A DNA stretch of 64,000 nt from Streptomyces sp. T12 (GTDB lineage Bacteria > Actinomycetota > Actinomycetes > Streptomycetales > Streptomycetaceae). Shown piece by piece: positions 8,192 to 16,434 of this stretch. The translations under genes were made by a program, and so were the position numbers. The notes under the pieces were generated by a model. The model searched no databases and was not told the origin of the DNA. It was given only the letters and a program-made list of their open reading frames with translations. The stretch lies in NCBI RefSeq assembly GCF_028736035.1, contig NZ_CP117866.1, positions 3,844,001-3,908,000 of the forward strand, given 5' to 3'. Numbering within the stretch: position 1 is the stretch's first letter; each line of letters begins with the position of its first letter.

Positions 8192-9943
8192 GTGGGCGTG
8201 ACATCGGCCGGTGCTCATACCCGCCATTCCCCGTGGCGCACGGTGGCCGGCCGCGTCGTCGCCGGCTCCGTGCTGCTCACGGCCGTCGCCCTGCTGCCCT
8301 GGCTGTCCGGGAACGACCCCGCGCTGACGGTCCTGCGGGCCCGGTCCGCCGACCAGGATCCGACGCCGGCGCAACTGGCCGCCGTACGGGAGCAACTGGG
8401 CCTGGACGAGGGGCCGTTCACGCATCTGACGCACTGGCTGGGCGGGCTGCCGCGCGGTGACGCGGGCACGTCCTGGGTGTCGGGCGAACCGGTTCTGCCT
8501 CAGGTGACGACCGCGTTCGCGGTGTCGGTGACGCTGATGCTCGGGGCGCTCGTGGTCACGGTCGCGGTGGCCGCGCTGGTCTGCGGACGCACCCTGTGGC
8601 TCGGTTCCCGGCGGCGGCTGCGGCGGGCGCGGGCGGGCACCGGGGCGGCCGTACTCGCCGCGCTGCCCAAGTTCCTGCTCGCCTCGCTGCTTGCCACGGT
8701 GTGCGGGGTGTGGCTGGGCTGGCTGCCGTCCAGTGGGTGGGAGGGGCCGTCGTCGATGGTGCTGCCCGCGCTCGCCCTCGGCGTGCCGTCGGGGGCGATG
8801 ATCGGCGGTCTGCTCGACCAGTCGCTGCCCGGCGCCTTCCGGGAGCCATGGGCGCGGACCTGGTACGCCTTCGGGTTCTCGCCCGGGGCCGTCGCCCGCA
8901 ACGCCCTGCGCCGCACACTCGCCGGTGTGCTTCCGCAGCTTCTGCCGACCGTCGTGGCGCTGGTCGGTGGCGCGGTCGCGGTGGAGAAGATCTTCAACAT
9001 TCCGGGGCTCGGCCGACTCGCCCTGGACGCCGCCATCGCCCAGGATCTGCCGCCGCTGCAGACGGCGACGCTGGCCCTCGTCCTGCTGGGTGTCGTCGCC
9101 GGGCTTCTCATTCAGGCCGTGCGGCGCGCGCTCCTCGGCCCCGCCCTCCGGGACGGCGCCCTGACCGCCCCTCCCCCGCCGTCCCTCGCGCGACGGCGCT
9201 CCACGCGCTGGATCGCCGGGTTCTGCGCCGTCGTACTGCTCGCCCTGGTCGTGGCGGGGCTGCTGCGCGACCCCCTGCAGGTGGACACGGCGGCCCGGCT
9301 CCTGTCGCCTTCCGCCGCACACCCGTTGGGCACGGACTCGCTCGGCCGTGATCTGCTGGCCCGGCTGGGCCACGGGGCGCTGCGCACGGCGAGCGTGGCC
9401 CTCGCGGTGACGGCGGTCAGCGTCCTCGTCGGGCTGCTGCTCGGCAGCGCGGCACGGGTGAGCGCGGGCCTGACCGAGGTGGCCTCCACCCTTCCGGCCG
9501 TCCTCGCCGGGCTCTTGACCACGGCGGTGACCGGGCCGTCGGTGTGGGGTGCCGCGCTCGCGGTGTGCCTCGTCGGCTGGACGCCGTACGCCGCCCAGGC
9601 CGCGGCGCTGCTCGAGGAGGAACGGGCCAGTGGCCACCTGCTCGCGTCGGTCTCGTTCGGCGCCGGGCCGCTGTACCTGCTGCGCCACCACTACTTGCCC
9701 GCGGTCCTGCCCGCGGTCCTGCGCAACGCCCTGCTGCGGCTGCCCACCGCGGTCCTGGTACTGGCCTCCCTCGGCTTCCTCGGGCTGGGCGAGCAGCCGC
9801 CCACGCCGGAGTGGGGGCGGCTGCTGTCGGAGAACCAGCCGTACTTCGAACTGGCGCCGTGGACGGTACTCGGCCCGGCGTGCGCGCTCGTTCTCCTCTC
9901 GGTTCTCGCCGTGTCCGGTACGGCGTCGGGGCGCAAGGCCTGA
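8192..9943 (+). CDS. Fused DppB-DppC-type ABC permease
   Basis: 583 aa, about twice a normal permease. The N-terminal half has the DppB pattern (QLGLDEGPFTHLTHWLGGLPRGD, then the EAA-loop region and VEKIFNIPGLGRLALDA). The C-terminal half has the DppC pattern (HPLGTDSLGRDLLARLGHGAR-like, then LGFLGLGEQPPTPEWG). Both membrane domains are thus in one chain. The GTG at 8192 abuts the stop of the binding-protein gene; GTG 8198 is an alternative. No ATPase gene follows, so the complex must borrow a nucleotide-binding subunit encoded elsewhere. Confidence 0.88.
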   Translation: MGVTSAGAHTRHSPWRTVAGRVVAGSVLLTAVALLPWLSGNDPALTVLRARSADQDPTPAQLAAVREQLGLDEGPFTHLTHWLGGLPRGDAGTSWVSGEPVLPQVTTAFAVSVTLMLGALVVTVAVAALVCGRTLWLGSRRRLRRARAGTGAAVLAALPKFLLASLLATVCGVWLGWLPSSGWEGPSSMVLPALALGVPSGAMIGGLLDQSLPGAFREPWARTWYAFGFSPGAVARNALRRTLAGVLPQLLPTVVALVGGAVAVEKIFNIPGLGRLALDAAIAQDLPPLQTATLALVLLGVVAGLLIQAVRRALLGPALRDGALTAPPPPSLARRRSTRWIAGFCAVVLLALVVAGLLRDPLQVDTAARLLSPSAAHPLGTDSLGRDLLARLGHGALRTASVALAVTAVSVLVGLLLGSAARVSAGLTEVASTLPAVLAGLLTTAVTGPSVWGAALAVCLVGWTPYAAQAAALLEEERASGHLLASVSFGAGPLYLLRHHYLPAVLPAVLRNALLRLPTAVLVLASLGFLGLGEQPPTPEWGRLLSENQPYFELAPWTVLGPACALVLLSVLAVSGTASGRKA

Positions 9944-10004
9944 GGGAGTCGTGCGGGTTCGGTGCCAGGTGTGGAGCGCCGTTCGGGAACTGTTGTGCGG
10001 GCTG

Positions 10005-10046
10005 AGACGATTGCGCGGACCGTAAAGGAAGACGGACCGTAAAGGA
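10005..10046 (+). repeat. Short direct repeat
   Basis: GACCGTAAAGGAAGA occurs twice in tandem (about 10018-10050) directly before the start of the small membrane protein gene. The second copy supplies its purine-rich ribosome site. Confidence 0.5.
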
Positions 10047-10055
10047 AGAAGGGGG

Positions 10056-10274
10056 ATGAGCGTGTTCGAGCTCCTCGTCTTGTCCGGCGTCCTCGCGCTC
10101 GTCGTCGGAGCGTGCGTCTGCGTCGTGTGGGCGGAGCGGGGCGGCCCGCGCTGGGTGCGTGGGGTGGCCGCGGTGACCCTGGGGCTGAGCCGGTTGGTGC
10201 GCTGGCTGGCGCGTTCGAGTCGGACATCGGGGTCGGGGTCCGGGTCGGGGTCGAGCTCGGGTGGGGACGACTGA
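10056..10274 (+). CDS. Small membrane protein
   Basis: 72 aa. One transmembrane helix at about residues 4-26 (FELLVLSGVLALVVGACVCVVW), a basic amphipathic stretch (RWVRGVAAVTLGLSRLVRWLARSS), then a Ser/Gly tail. The ATG follows AAGAAGGGGG. Function unknown; not obviously linked to the ABC genes upstream. Confidence 0.6.
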   Translation: MSVFELLVLSGVLALVVGACVCVVWAERGGPRWVRGVAAVTLGLSRLVRWLARSSRTSGSGSGSGSSSGGDD

Positions 10275-10452
10275 CGACACAGATGAGGGCCGGCGTCGGC
10301 CGTTGGTCACCCAGCGGCGACACGGCACGCGGGACGCGGGACGCGCCGGGATGAAGAGTCCGCCGGCGCAGCCCGCGCGCAACTTGCGTGTGGAGGCCCG
10401 TGAGCGGCCTGCCGTCCCTCGGGTCAGCCGGTCGTCTTCGCCGGGCCCGCTG

Positions 10453-12000
10453 TCACCGCTCCCCCGCCCCGCTCTCGCCCCCGCTCTCGCCCTCGCCCTC
10501 GCCCTCGCCCTCGCCCTCGCCCTCGCCCTTTGTCAGTAGCCACTCGCGGTGGAGGGCTCCCAACGGGATCCTCTTCTGGAGGACGGGCGTGCCGAATATG
10601 GTCAGTTGGAGCTGGAGGGAGCCGGTCAGGTCCACGCCGCCGTAGAGGGCGTAGGCGTAGGCGCCTGCCGCCGTGGGCGTGCCCGTGCCGTCGGAGGAGG
10701 CCTCGGCCGAGGCGTCGGCGTGGGCTCGGACGTACGGGGCCAGGTCGGCCGTGACGCCCACCGTGCCGTAGAGGCCTACGGTGGCCTCGGCGCCCAACGC
10801 GGCCTTGACGTCGCCGGCGGCCGTGACCGTGGCCTTCAGGGGCTCGCCCGTCATGTCGGACTCGCTGACCGGGGTCCAGCCCTTGGCCCAGGAGAAGGTG
10901 CCGCCGACGCGGAAGTCGCCCTTGAGGTCCTGTTCGACGTCCACCGTCACCCGGCCGTCCGCGTTCACCTGGATGTAGCAGGTCAGATCCAGGTTGACGA
11001 CGACGGGGATCGGGCCGACCTGGATCACCGGGTCGGAGTGGAGCTCGGCGAAGGGGATGCGGATCGGCTGGCCGTTCGTCGAGCCGGCCGCGCGGCCCTT
11101 CAGGGACCACTGGGAGGCCCAGTCGCCCGACAGGCCCAGGAACGCGCCGCCGGGCGAGGCACCCGTGCCGCCGCCGGAGCCGTCGTACGAGAACGCGACC
11201 TCGGGGGCGAGCTGCACGAAGCCCTCCACGGACGCGGACGCCGACGCGGGGGCGCCCTCGGCCGTGGCGACCGCCGCGCCCACGTCGATACGCAGGCTGC
11301 CCAGCGGGAGTTTCGCGCCCTCGGGGCCGAAGTGGAGGTCACCGGTCTTCGCCCAGGAGACCTTCACGCCCTGGACGAGCGGCTTGACCTCGACGGACGA
11401 CGGGTCGACCGGGACCTCGCCCTCGGCCTTGCGCTCGCCGAGCACGGAGTTGAGCTTCGCCGGTTCCGTCTCGACCGTCGTACCGCCGTCTTCCGTGGCG
11501 CCTACGACGTCCGTGACCTCGGCCAGCACGCCGTCGGGGGCGCCGGGGGCGGGGGCGCTGGCGATGATGTCGCCGACGGTGACCGGGGGTTGGGGCGCGG
11601 GAGCAGTCGAGGGACTCCGCGAGGGCTCGGCTGTCGGTTTCGTGACGGAGGGCGAGGAGATGACGGCCCGTCCGCTCTTCCTGTCGTACGAGGCGACCTT
11701 GAGGGAGGACTTCTTCGCCGTGCCTGCCTCACCTGCGTCGGCCACCGCGGTGGGGGCGGCCGTTCCGGGCGGGGCCGGCACGACGGCGAGTTGTTCCTGG
11801 GCCGCGGCGGGCTCGGGGCGCTCGGCCGCCGTCGAGGGCGCCGTTTCGGTGGCGGTCGGGGAGGTGGTGGAGCAGCCGGTGGCGAGTCCGGTGGTGAGCA
11901 CGGCCGCGATGGTGACTGCCGACCGTAAGGCATGCCTTTTGAGCTTGAGGTTGAGCTTGAGCTTGGGCTTGAACTGGGGCTTGGGCTTGGGTCTGTGCAC
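10453..12000 (-). CDS. Lipoprotein with repetitive N- and C-terminal ends
   Basis: 515 aa from a GTG with GAGGA upstream. A very basic Lys/Leu N-terminus (KPKLKLNLKLK), a hydrophobic stretch and lipobox ATGC at Cys43. A Pro/Thr/Ala linker to about residue 155 is followed by a ~320-residue beta-rich domain (VKVSWAKTGDLHFGPEGAKL, VEGFVQLAPEVAFSYDGSG, PVVVNLDLTCYIQVNADGRVTVD). The C-terminus is a run of Gly-Glu pairs. Both ends are encoded by hexanucleotide repeats. I do not recognise the domain; surface location is inferred from the lipobox. Confidence 0.72.
   Translation of the reverse strand: MHRPKPKPQFKPKLKLNLKLKRHALRSAVTIAAVLTTGLATGCSTTSPTATETAPSTAAERPEPAAAQEQLAVVPAPPGTAAPTAVADAGEAGTAKKSSLKVASYDRKSGRAVISSPSVTKPTAEPSRSPSTAPAPQPPVTVGDIIASAPAPGAPDGVLAEVTDVVGATEDGGTTVETEPAKLNSVLGERKAEGEVPVDPSSVEVKPLVQGVKVSWAKTGDLHFGPEGAKLPLGSLRIDVGAAVATAEGAPASASASVEGFVQLAPEVAFSYDGSGGGTGASPGGAFLGLSGDWASQWSLKGRAAGSTNGQPIRIPFAELHSDPVIQVGPIPVVVNLDLTCYIQVNADGRVTVDVEQDLKGDFRVGGTFSWAKGWTPVSESDMTGEPLKATVTAAGDVKAALGAEATVGLYGTVGVTADLAPYVRAHADASAEASSDGTGTPTAAGAYAYALYGGVDLTGSLQLQLTIFGTPVLQKRIPLGALHREWLLTKGEGEGEGEGEGEGESGGESGAGER
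10489..10531. repeat. Hexanucleotide microsatellite inside lipoprotein gene
   Basis: Seven or so copies of CCCTCG (encoding Gly-Glu on the minus strand) in the 3' end of the lipoprotein gene. The unit length of 6 keeps the frame, so slippage would change only the length of the Gly-Glu tail. Confidence 0.85.
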
Positions 12001-12214
12001 GCGTGGTCCTCGGGAGCGGTGTATGGGGGTGCGCTGCAGGAGGTGACCGGTGGGGAGCGGGCGTGCGGCGCCGCGGACGGACGTATCGAGGCATGCCGAT
12101 ACGGCCCTTTCCGCACTGCGCGCAGACGGTGGTTACCCCCCAGTAGTCATGCATGAGCATGCCAGCACGGCGGGTACAGCAGCCGCTTTCTTTTCGCGCG
12201 ACTGTGGTGACGTG

Positions 12215-12242
12215 GGACACACCGACGTCAGTCGGTGTGTCC
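12215..12242 (-). terminator. Hairpin terminator of ECF sigma gene
   Basis: Perfect 12-bp inverted repeat (GGACACACCGAC / GTCGGTGTGTCC) with a 4-base loop, 21 bp beyond the sigma gene stop on the minus strand. There is no T-tract, as is common for Streptomyces terminators. Confidence 0.7.
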
Positions 12243-12262
12243 AGGTTCGGTGCCGGGTCGGG

Positions 12263-14053
12263 TCAGCCCCCGCAGGGGTTTCCCGGGTCCTCGGGTGTTG
12301 GCTGCGGGGTGGGAGCGGGGGCGGGTGCGGGGGTGGGGGCGGTTGTCTCCGGCGGAGTGGGGGCTTCCGGGGTCTCCGGGGCCTGCGGGGCCTGCGGGGC
12401 CTGCGGGGCTTCCGGAGTCTCCGGCGTCTCCTCAATTGGCCCCGGCTCCACGGGAGTTGGGGCCGGTGGCTCCGGCGTGGGCGCGGGTGACGGCGTTGCG
12501 GGGACCTCGGTCTCCGGGGGCTCCGGGTTCTCCGGGGTCGCCGGGGGCTCCGGCGCTTCCGGTTGCGGGTCCTGCGCCCCTGGCCCCGGAACGTCCGGGT
12601 ATGGCGGCGTCTCCTGCCCCGGCGCCTCCGGCTGCTCGTCCACCGGGTCGGCCGGTGCGGGGGCGGGCGGCACGGGGGCTGCCGGTGCCGGGTCAGCCGG
12701 TGCCGGGTCCACCGGTGCCGGGGCGGCCGGGTCTTCGGTTCCCGGCGTCGATTCGTGCGGCGGGGGCGTGTCGTTCTGCGGAGGCGTGTCGTCCGCCGGG
12801 GGCTCGATCACCGGCTCGGCACCGGGCGGCGCGGGTTCATCGGCGTCCGGCGTATCGGCCACCGGCTCAGCCACAACCCCCGACCCAACCGTAACCTCCG
12901 GCCCAGCCGCAGCCACCACGCCCCTCACCGCCGTATCCGAACCAGTCTCAGGCACCCCCGCCGATCCACCCGATCCACCCGATCCGCCCGGCACCCCCGG
13001 CTCCTCCGCCCCCGCGACCGGCCCCTCCGACGGCCGCGCGGCCACCGGTGCCTCCGCCAGCGGTACCCGGTCCGGGGGCGGCGTCGGAGACGGGTTGCCC
13101 GTGCCCAGGGCGAGCATCATCGCGAGGGCCGCGCCCGCGACCGTCGCTATCGCCGTCGGCACCTTCGCGCCGCCCGTGCCGCCGGTCACCGCCTGGCGGG
13201 CCGCGTGCAGCGCGCCGCCGACCTGGCCGCTCAGGACGGCCGTGGCGCCTGCGGAGCCGGCGAGGAAGGGCAGCAGGAACTTGCCCGCGCCGCCCACGGC
13301 GAAGACCAGCAGGGCCGGGCCGACCAGTGCGGGCAGCCGGTCGTTGGCGCGCATGAGTACCGCGAGCCGGCCGCGGCAGTCGTCGCAGGCGTCCACGTGG
13401 GCGAGCAGGCGTTCCGACTGGCGCGGTGTCGCGTTGCCGCGGACGTACGCCGGCATGCGCACCCAGTGGACCTCGCACGCGGGGTCGTCGGGGGCGCCGG
13501 TCTGGGAGCGCAGGAAGGCCTGGCGCATGCCCTCGCGGGCGCGGTGCAGGAGTACGGCGGTCGCGCCCTGCTTGGCGCCGATGCGCTGTCCGACCGTCTC
13601 CAGCGGCTGGCCTTCCGCCTCCGCCAGCCACAGGGCCTGCACCCAGCGCTCGGGCAGCTGGCCCAGTACCCGTACCAACAGGTCCACTTCCGAGACCTGT
13701 TCGGCCGGGTCCGCCGAGTCCTCCGCGTGGACGGCGACCTCCGTGCGCTCGGCGGTCCGCGGGTCGTGCGGGGTCTCGCGCGCCTCGCCGCCGGCCGTCG
13801 CCGCCAGGTGCCGCACGGTCGTCATCAGGTACGCCGGTACGTTCTCGATCTCATGGCCCGCCGACAGCCGCCGCCAGACACGGAAGTGCGCCTCGGCGAC
13901 CAGGTCCTCGGCCGCCCAGGAGTTGTTGCGGGTGAGCGAGCGCGCGAAGGCGACCAGGCGGGGCTGCTGTTCCTCGTAGATGCGGGCGTACGAGGCGGTG
14001 GCGGACGCGGGAGGTGATGCCTGGGCGGGCACCTTGGGAGAACCGTCGGACAT
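12263..14053 (-). CDS. ECF sigma factor fused to zinc-finger anti-sigma-like and membrane parts
   Basis: 596 aa. Residues ~25-95 are sigma region 2 (YEEQQPRLVAFARSLTRN, EDLVAEAHFRVWRRL) and ~145-205 region 4 (LPERWVQALWLAEAEGQPLE). A zf-HC2-like motif follows (H..C..C in HVDACDDCRGRL, ~residue 225), then two hydrophobic segments (VGPALLVFAVGGAGKFLLPF; VPTAIATVAGAALAMMLAL) and ~270 residues of Pro/Glu/Thr repeats. This resembles the ECF52-type actinobacterial group with the anti-sigma module in the same chain. The Pro-rich tail would lie outside the membrane. Targets unknown. Confidence 0.85.
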   Translation of the reverse strand: MSDGSPKVPAQASPPASATASYARIYEEQQPRLVAFARSLTRNNSWAAEDLVAEAHFRVWRRLSAGHEIENVPAYLMTTVRHLAATAGGEARETPHDPRTAERTEVAVHAEDSADPAEQVSEVDLLVRVLGQLPERWVQALWLAEAEGQPLETVGQRIGAKQGATAVLLHRAREGMRQAFLRSQTGAPDDPACEVHWVRMPAYVRGNATPRQSERLLAHVDACDDCRGRLAVLMRANDRLPALVGPALLVFAVGGAGKFLLPFLAGSAGATAVLSGQVGGALHAARQAVTGGTGGAKVPTAIATVAGAALAMMLALGTGNPSPTPPPDRVPLAEAPVAARPSEGPVAGAEEPGVPGGSGGSGGSAGVPETGSDTAVRGVVAAAGPEVTVGSGVVAEPVADTPDADEPAPPGAEPVIEPPADDTPPQNDTPPPHESTPGTEDPAAPAPVDPAPADPAPAAPVPPAPAPADPVDEQPEAPGQETPPYPDVPGPGAQDPQPEAPEPPATPENPEPPETEVPATPSPAPTPEPPAPTPVEPGPIEETPETPEAPQAPQAPQAPETPEAPTPPETTAPTPAPAPAPTPQPTPEDPGNPCGG

Positions 14054-14254
14054 GGCTGGAACGCTCCAGTTGCCTGCTGGGCTGAGGGCGCGGACGAGTT
14101 TGTCAGCGTAGATGACTAAAATCTCAACTAAATGGTTCGCGTGACTTAGATCACAGGCGCGGGCGGTCGTTCCGCGTAATCAACAGGCCTGCCGCGCGGT
14201 CGAGAAGGCGCACAGAGAACCGCAGAAAGACACCGACCACGGAGAAGACCGTCC

Positions 14255-14668
14255 ATGCGCCTCGCCCTTGAACAGCCCGTTCGTGCCCGCCTCGTCACCC
14301 CCGACTTCCCGGAGCTTGCGATACGGCCCACGCTGCGCTATCACGCCGCCGAACCCTTCGCCGTGCACATCGACTTCCCGGCCCATGTCTCGGCCGACGA
14401 GGACGGGGTCACCTGGACGTTCGCCCGCTCACTGCTGGAGGAGGGACTCGGCGGGGCGGCCGGGATCGGGGACGTACGCATACAGCCGTGCGGCCGGTCC
14501 CGCACGGTCGTGGAGTTCCACGCGCCGCACGGCATGGCCGCGATCCGGTTCGGTACGGCTACTCTTCGGCGGTTTCTCCACCGGTCGTACGACGTCGTCG
14601 AACCGGGGAGAGAAGACCTGGGGCCGGAACTCGACCACGGCCTCATGTCCCTGCTCGACGGGGTCTGA
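14255..14668 (+). CDS. SsgA-like sporulation/cell-division protein
   Basis: 137 aa, the usual SALP length. Shows the family signature: AEPFAVHIDFPA, VTWTFARSLLEEGL, G.GDVRIQPCG and the C-terminal LRRFLHRSYDVVEPG. SALPs are restricted to morphologically complex actinomycetes and guide septum localisation and peptidoglycan processing. Which member (SsgC-F type) cannot be fixed by eye. It is divergent from the ECF sigma gene with 201 bp between starts and convergent with the AsnC gene, 2 bp from its stop. Confidence 0.88.
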   Translation: MRLALEQPVRARLVTPDFPELAIRPTLRYHAAEPFAVHIDFPAHVSADEDGVTWTFARSLLEEGLGGAAGIGDVRIQPCGRSRTVVEFHAPHGMAAIRFGTATLRRFLHRSYDVVEPGREDLGPELDHGLMSLLDGV

Positions 14669-14670
14669 GC

Positions 14671-15132
14671 TCAGTGGGTCTCGATGGGCGTCAGTACACG
14701 CGTGCCGGTCTGGCGGTAGATCACCGAACTGCGAAAGTTCACCACCTCGCGGCGGGCGCTGAAGCGGTCCATGAGGAAGGCGTGCAGGTGCTCGATGTCC
14801 GGGACGGCCACGTGGACGAGGAAGTCGTCGTCGCCGGAGACCACGAAGACCGAGACGACCTCGGGGAGCTGGGTCAGGTAGCTCTCGAAGTCGTAGATCA
14901 CCTCGCGGCTCAGCGGACGCAGCCGGGCGAAGACCAGGGCCTGGAGCGAGCGGCCCAACAGGCGTGGCTGTACGGCCGCGTGGTAGCCCGTGATCACGCC
15001 GCGGGCGCGCAGGGCACGGACCCGTTCCAGGCAGGTGGAGGGTGCGATGCCGACCCGGCGGGCGAGTTCGCGGTTGGTGAGCCGTGCATCGCGCTGGAGA
15101 TGGGTGAGGATCGCCGAATCAGTGTCGTCCAT
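14671..15132 (-). CDS. Lrp/AsnC-family regulator
   Basis: 153 aa. N-terminal HTH (DSAILTHLQRDARLTNRELARRVGIAPSTCLERVRAL) followed by the RAM ligand-binding domain (FVVSGDDDFLVHVAVPDIEHLHAFL). The ATG at 15132 is preferred to the one at 15141 because GGGAAG lies 10 bases before it. Divergent from the methyltransferase gene with ~108 bp between, so it may control that gene and itself. Ligand unknown, presumably an amino acid. Confidence 0.85.
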   Translation of the reverse strand: MDDTDSAILTHLQRDARLTNRELARRVGIAPSTCLERVRALRARGVITGYHAAVQPRLLGRSLQALVFARLRPLSREVIYDFESYLTQLPEVVSVFVVSGDDDFLVHVAVPDIEHLHAFLMDRFSARREVVNFRSSVIYRQTGTRVLTPIETH

Positions 15133-15239
15133 GGCCGTCATTCTTCCCGGGGTTCCGAATTTGGTTCGGCCGGGCCACCCAACTCCCGTACCACGCCCTA
15201 GATTTCCCTCGTCCGTCGGACCGAAGGGAGCCCTCGTCG

Positions 15240-16094
15240 ATGACGACCGCCGCCGCTCGCCCCATCGCTCGGCCTGAGGGCCGACCCGTCGATCGGGCCT
15301 TCCAGACTGTCGACCAGGCCGTCGACCACTACGACCGCTTTCTCGCCGAGCACTACACCTGGATGCTCGGCGGCGATCTCGACGCGCTCGCCGCGGTGCA
15401 GCGCGTCTCCCTCTCGGGGTGGGGTGTGACTCCGGATTCGGCGTCCTGTCCGGCGGCCGGATCGCTCGCCGTGGATCTGGGGTGCGGGCCGGGACACGCG
15501 AGCCTCGCGCTGGCCGGTCTGGGCTTCGACTCCGTCCTCGCGGTCGATCTGAGCCGGCCGCTGCTGAGCGAACTCGCCGCGCACGCCGCCCAGGTGCCGG
15601 CCGTGCGGGCGGTGCGGGCGGATGTGCGGACCGCGTTGCGGGAGCTGGTGCGGCCGGGGTCGGCGGGGGCGGTCGTATGCCTCGGTGACACGCTGACCCA
15701 TCTGCCGACCCGAGGGGATGTGGCCGCCCTCTTCGCCGACGTCGCCGCCGCGCTCGCGCCCGGTGGGACGGCCGTGTTCGCCTACCGCGACCTGACGGTG
15801 CCGCTCACGGGCACCGACCGTTTCCTTCCGGTCCGGGCCACCGAGGACCGGATCATGACCTGCTTCCTGGAGTACCCGGACGACTACGACGACTACACGG
15901 TCGTCGTGCACGACCTGATCCACACCCGCGACACCCCTGACTCCGACTGGACTCTCACCGCCCGCAGTTACCGCAAACTGCGGCTTTCCCACACGTGGGT
16001 GGTGGAACAGCTCGGGACGGCCGGGCTGCGCGTCAGGCACGAGGAGAGCGGGCCGGGTGGCATGCGGACGGTCGTACTAGAGCGCGGGACGTGA
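15240..16094 (+). CDS. Class I SAM-dependent methyltransferase
   Basis: 284 aa. Motif I at residues ~77-86 (AVDLGCGPGHASL), motif II region (SVLAVDLSRPLLSEL), and post-motif VVCLGDTLTHLPT, the Rossmann methyltransferase plan. The ATG follows GAAGGGAGC. Substrate not identifiable. Divergent from the Lrp/AsnC gene. A four-fold repeat and hairpin follow the stop. Confidence 0.82.
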   Translation: MTTAAARPIARPEGRPVDRAFQTVDQAVDHYDRFLAEHYTWMLGGDLDALAAVQRVSLSGWGVTPDSASCPAAGSLAVDLGCGPGHASLALAGLGFDSVLAVDLSRPLLSELAAHAAQVPAVRAVRADVRTALRELVRPGSAGAVVCLGDTLTHLPTRGDVAALFADVAAALAPGGTAVFAYRDLTVPLTGTDRFLPVRATEDRIMTCFLEYPDDYDDYTVVVHDLIHTRDTPDSDWTLTARSYRKLRLSHTWVVEQLGTAGLRVRHEESGPGGMRTVVLERGT

Positions 16095-16175
16095 GAAGGC
16101 CCAGGTCGGAAAGCCCAAGTCAGAAAGCCCAGGCCACAAGGCCCAGGTCAGAACCTGTCCGACCTGGGCCTTCTC
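16093..16175 (+). terminator. Repeat-built terminator with two competing stems
   Basis: Four imperfect copies of AAGGCCCAGGTC follow the methyltransferase stop (16096, about 16110, 16124 and 16138). The single inverse copy at 16161-16175 can pair with the last copy (12 bp, 11-base loop) or with the first copy including the stop codon (GAGAAGGCCCAGGTC, 15 bp perfect). Acts most simply as a terminator. Confidence 0.75.
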
Positions 16176-16434
16176 ATCTCCTGCAAGGTCACCGCGGATA
16201 CAGAAGCGGGCGACCGGGACGCCCGGGAACTCCTTGGGGCCGGGGCCGTCATAACCCGGCAGTCATAAACGGTTTGTCCCGCGAAATCGGCTCGCCCTAC
16301 AGTGAGTTGACTTCGACGAGACGTTCCCCTGGAAAGAAGCCGCAGAGCGGGAGCGTCCCACCTCACTGACGATCACTGAGGTGCCGGAGGGGCGGCAGCT
16401 GTCTTTGTCGACCCCTCTTCTCGGAGGCCCCTTC

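Noticed and set aside
6530-9691. A 1053-codon open frame on the minus strand
   Set aside because: It lies antisense to two well-supported ABC genes, is Arg/Gly/Pro rich and has no domain pattern. Long antisense frames are expected where GC3 is very high.
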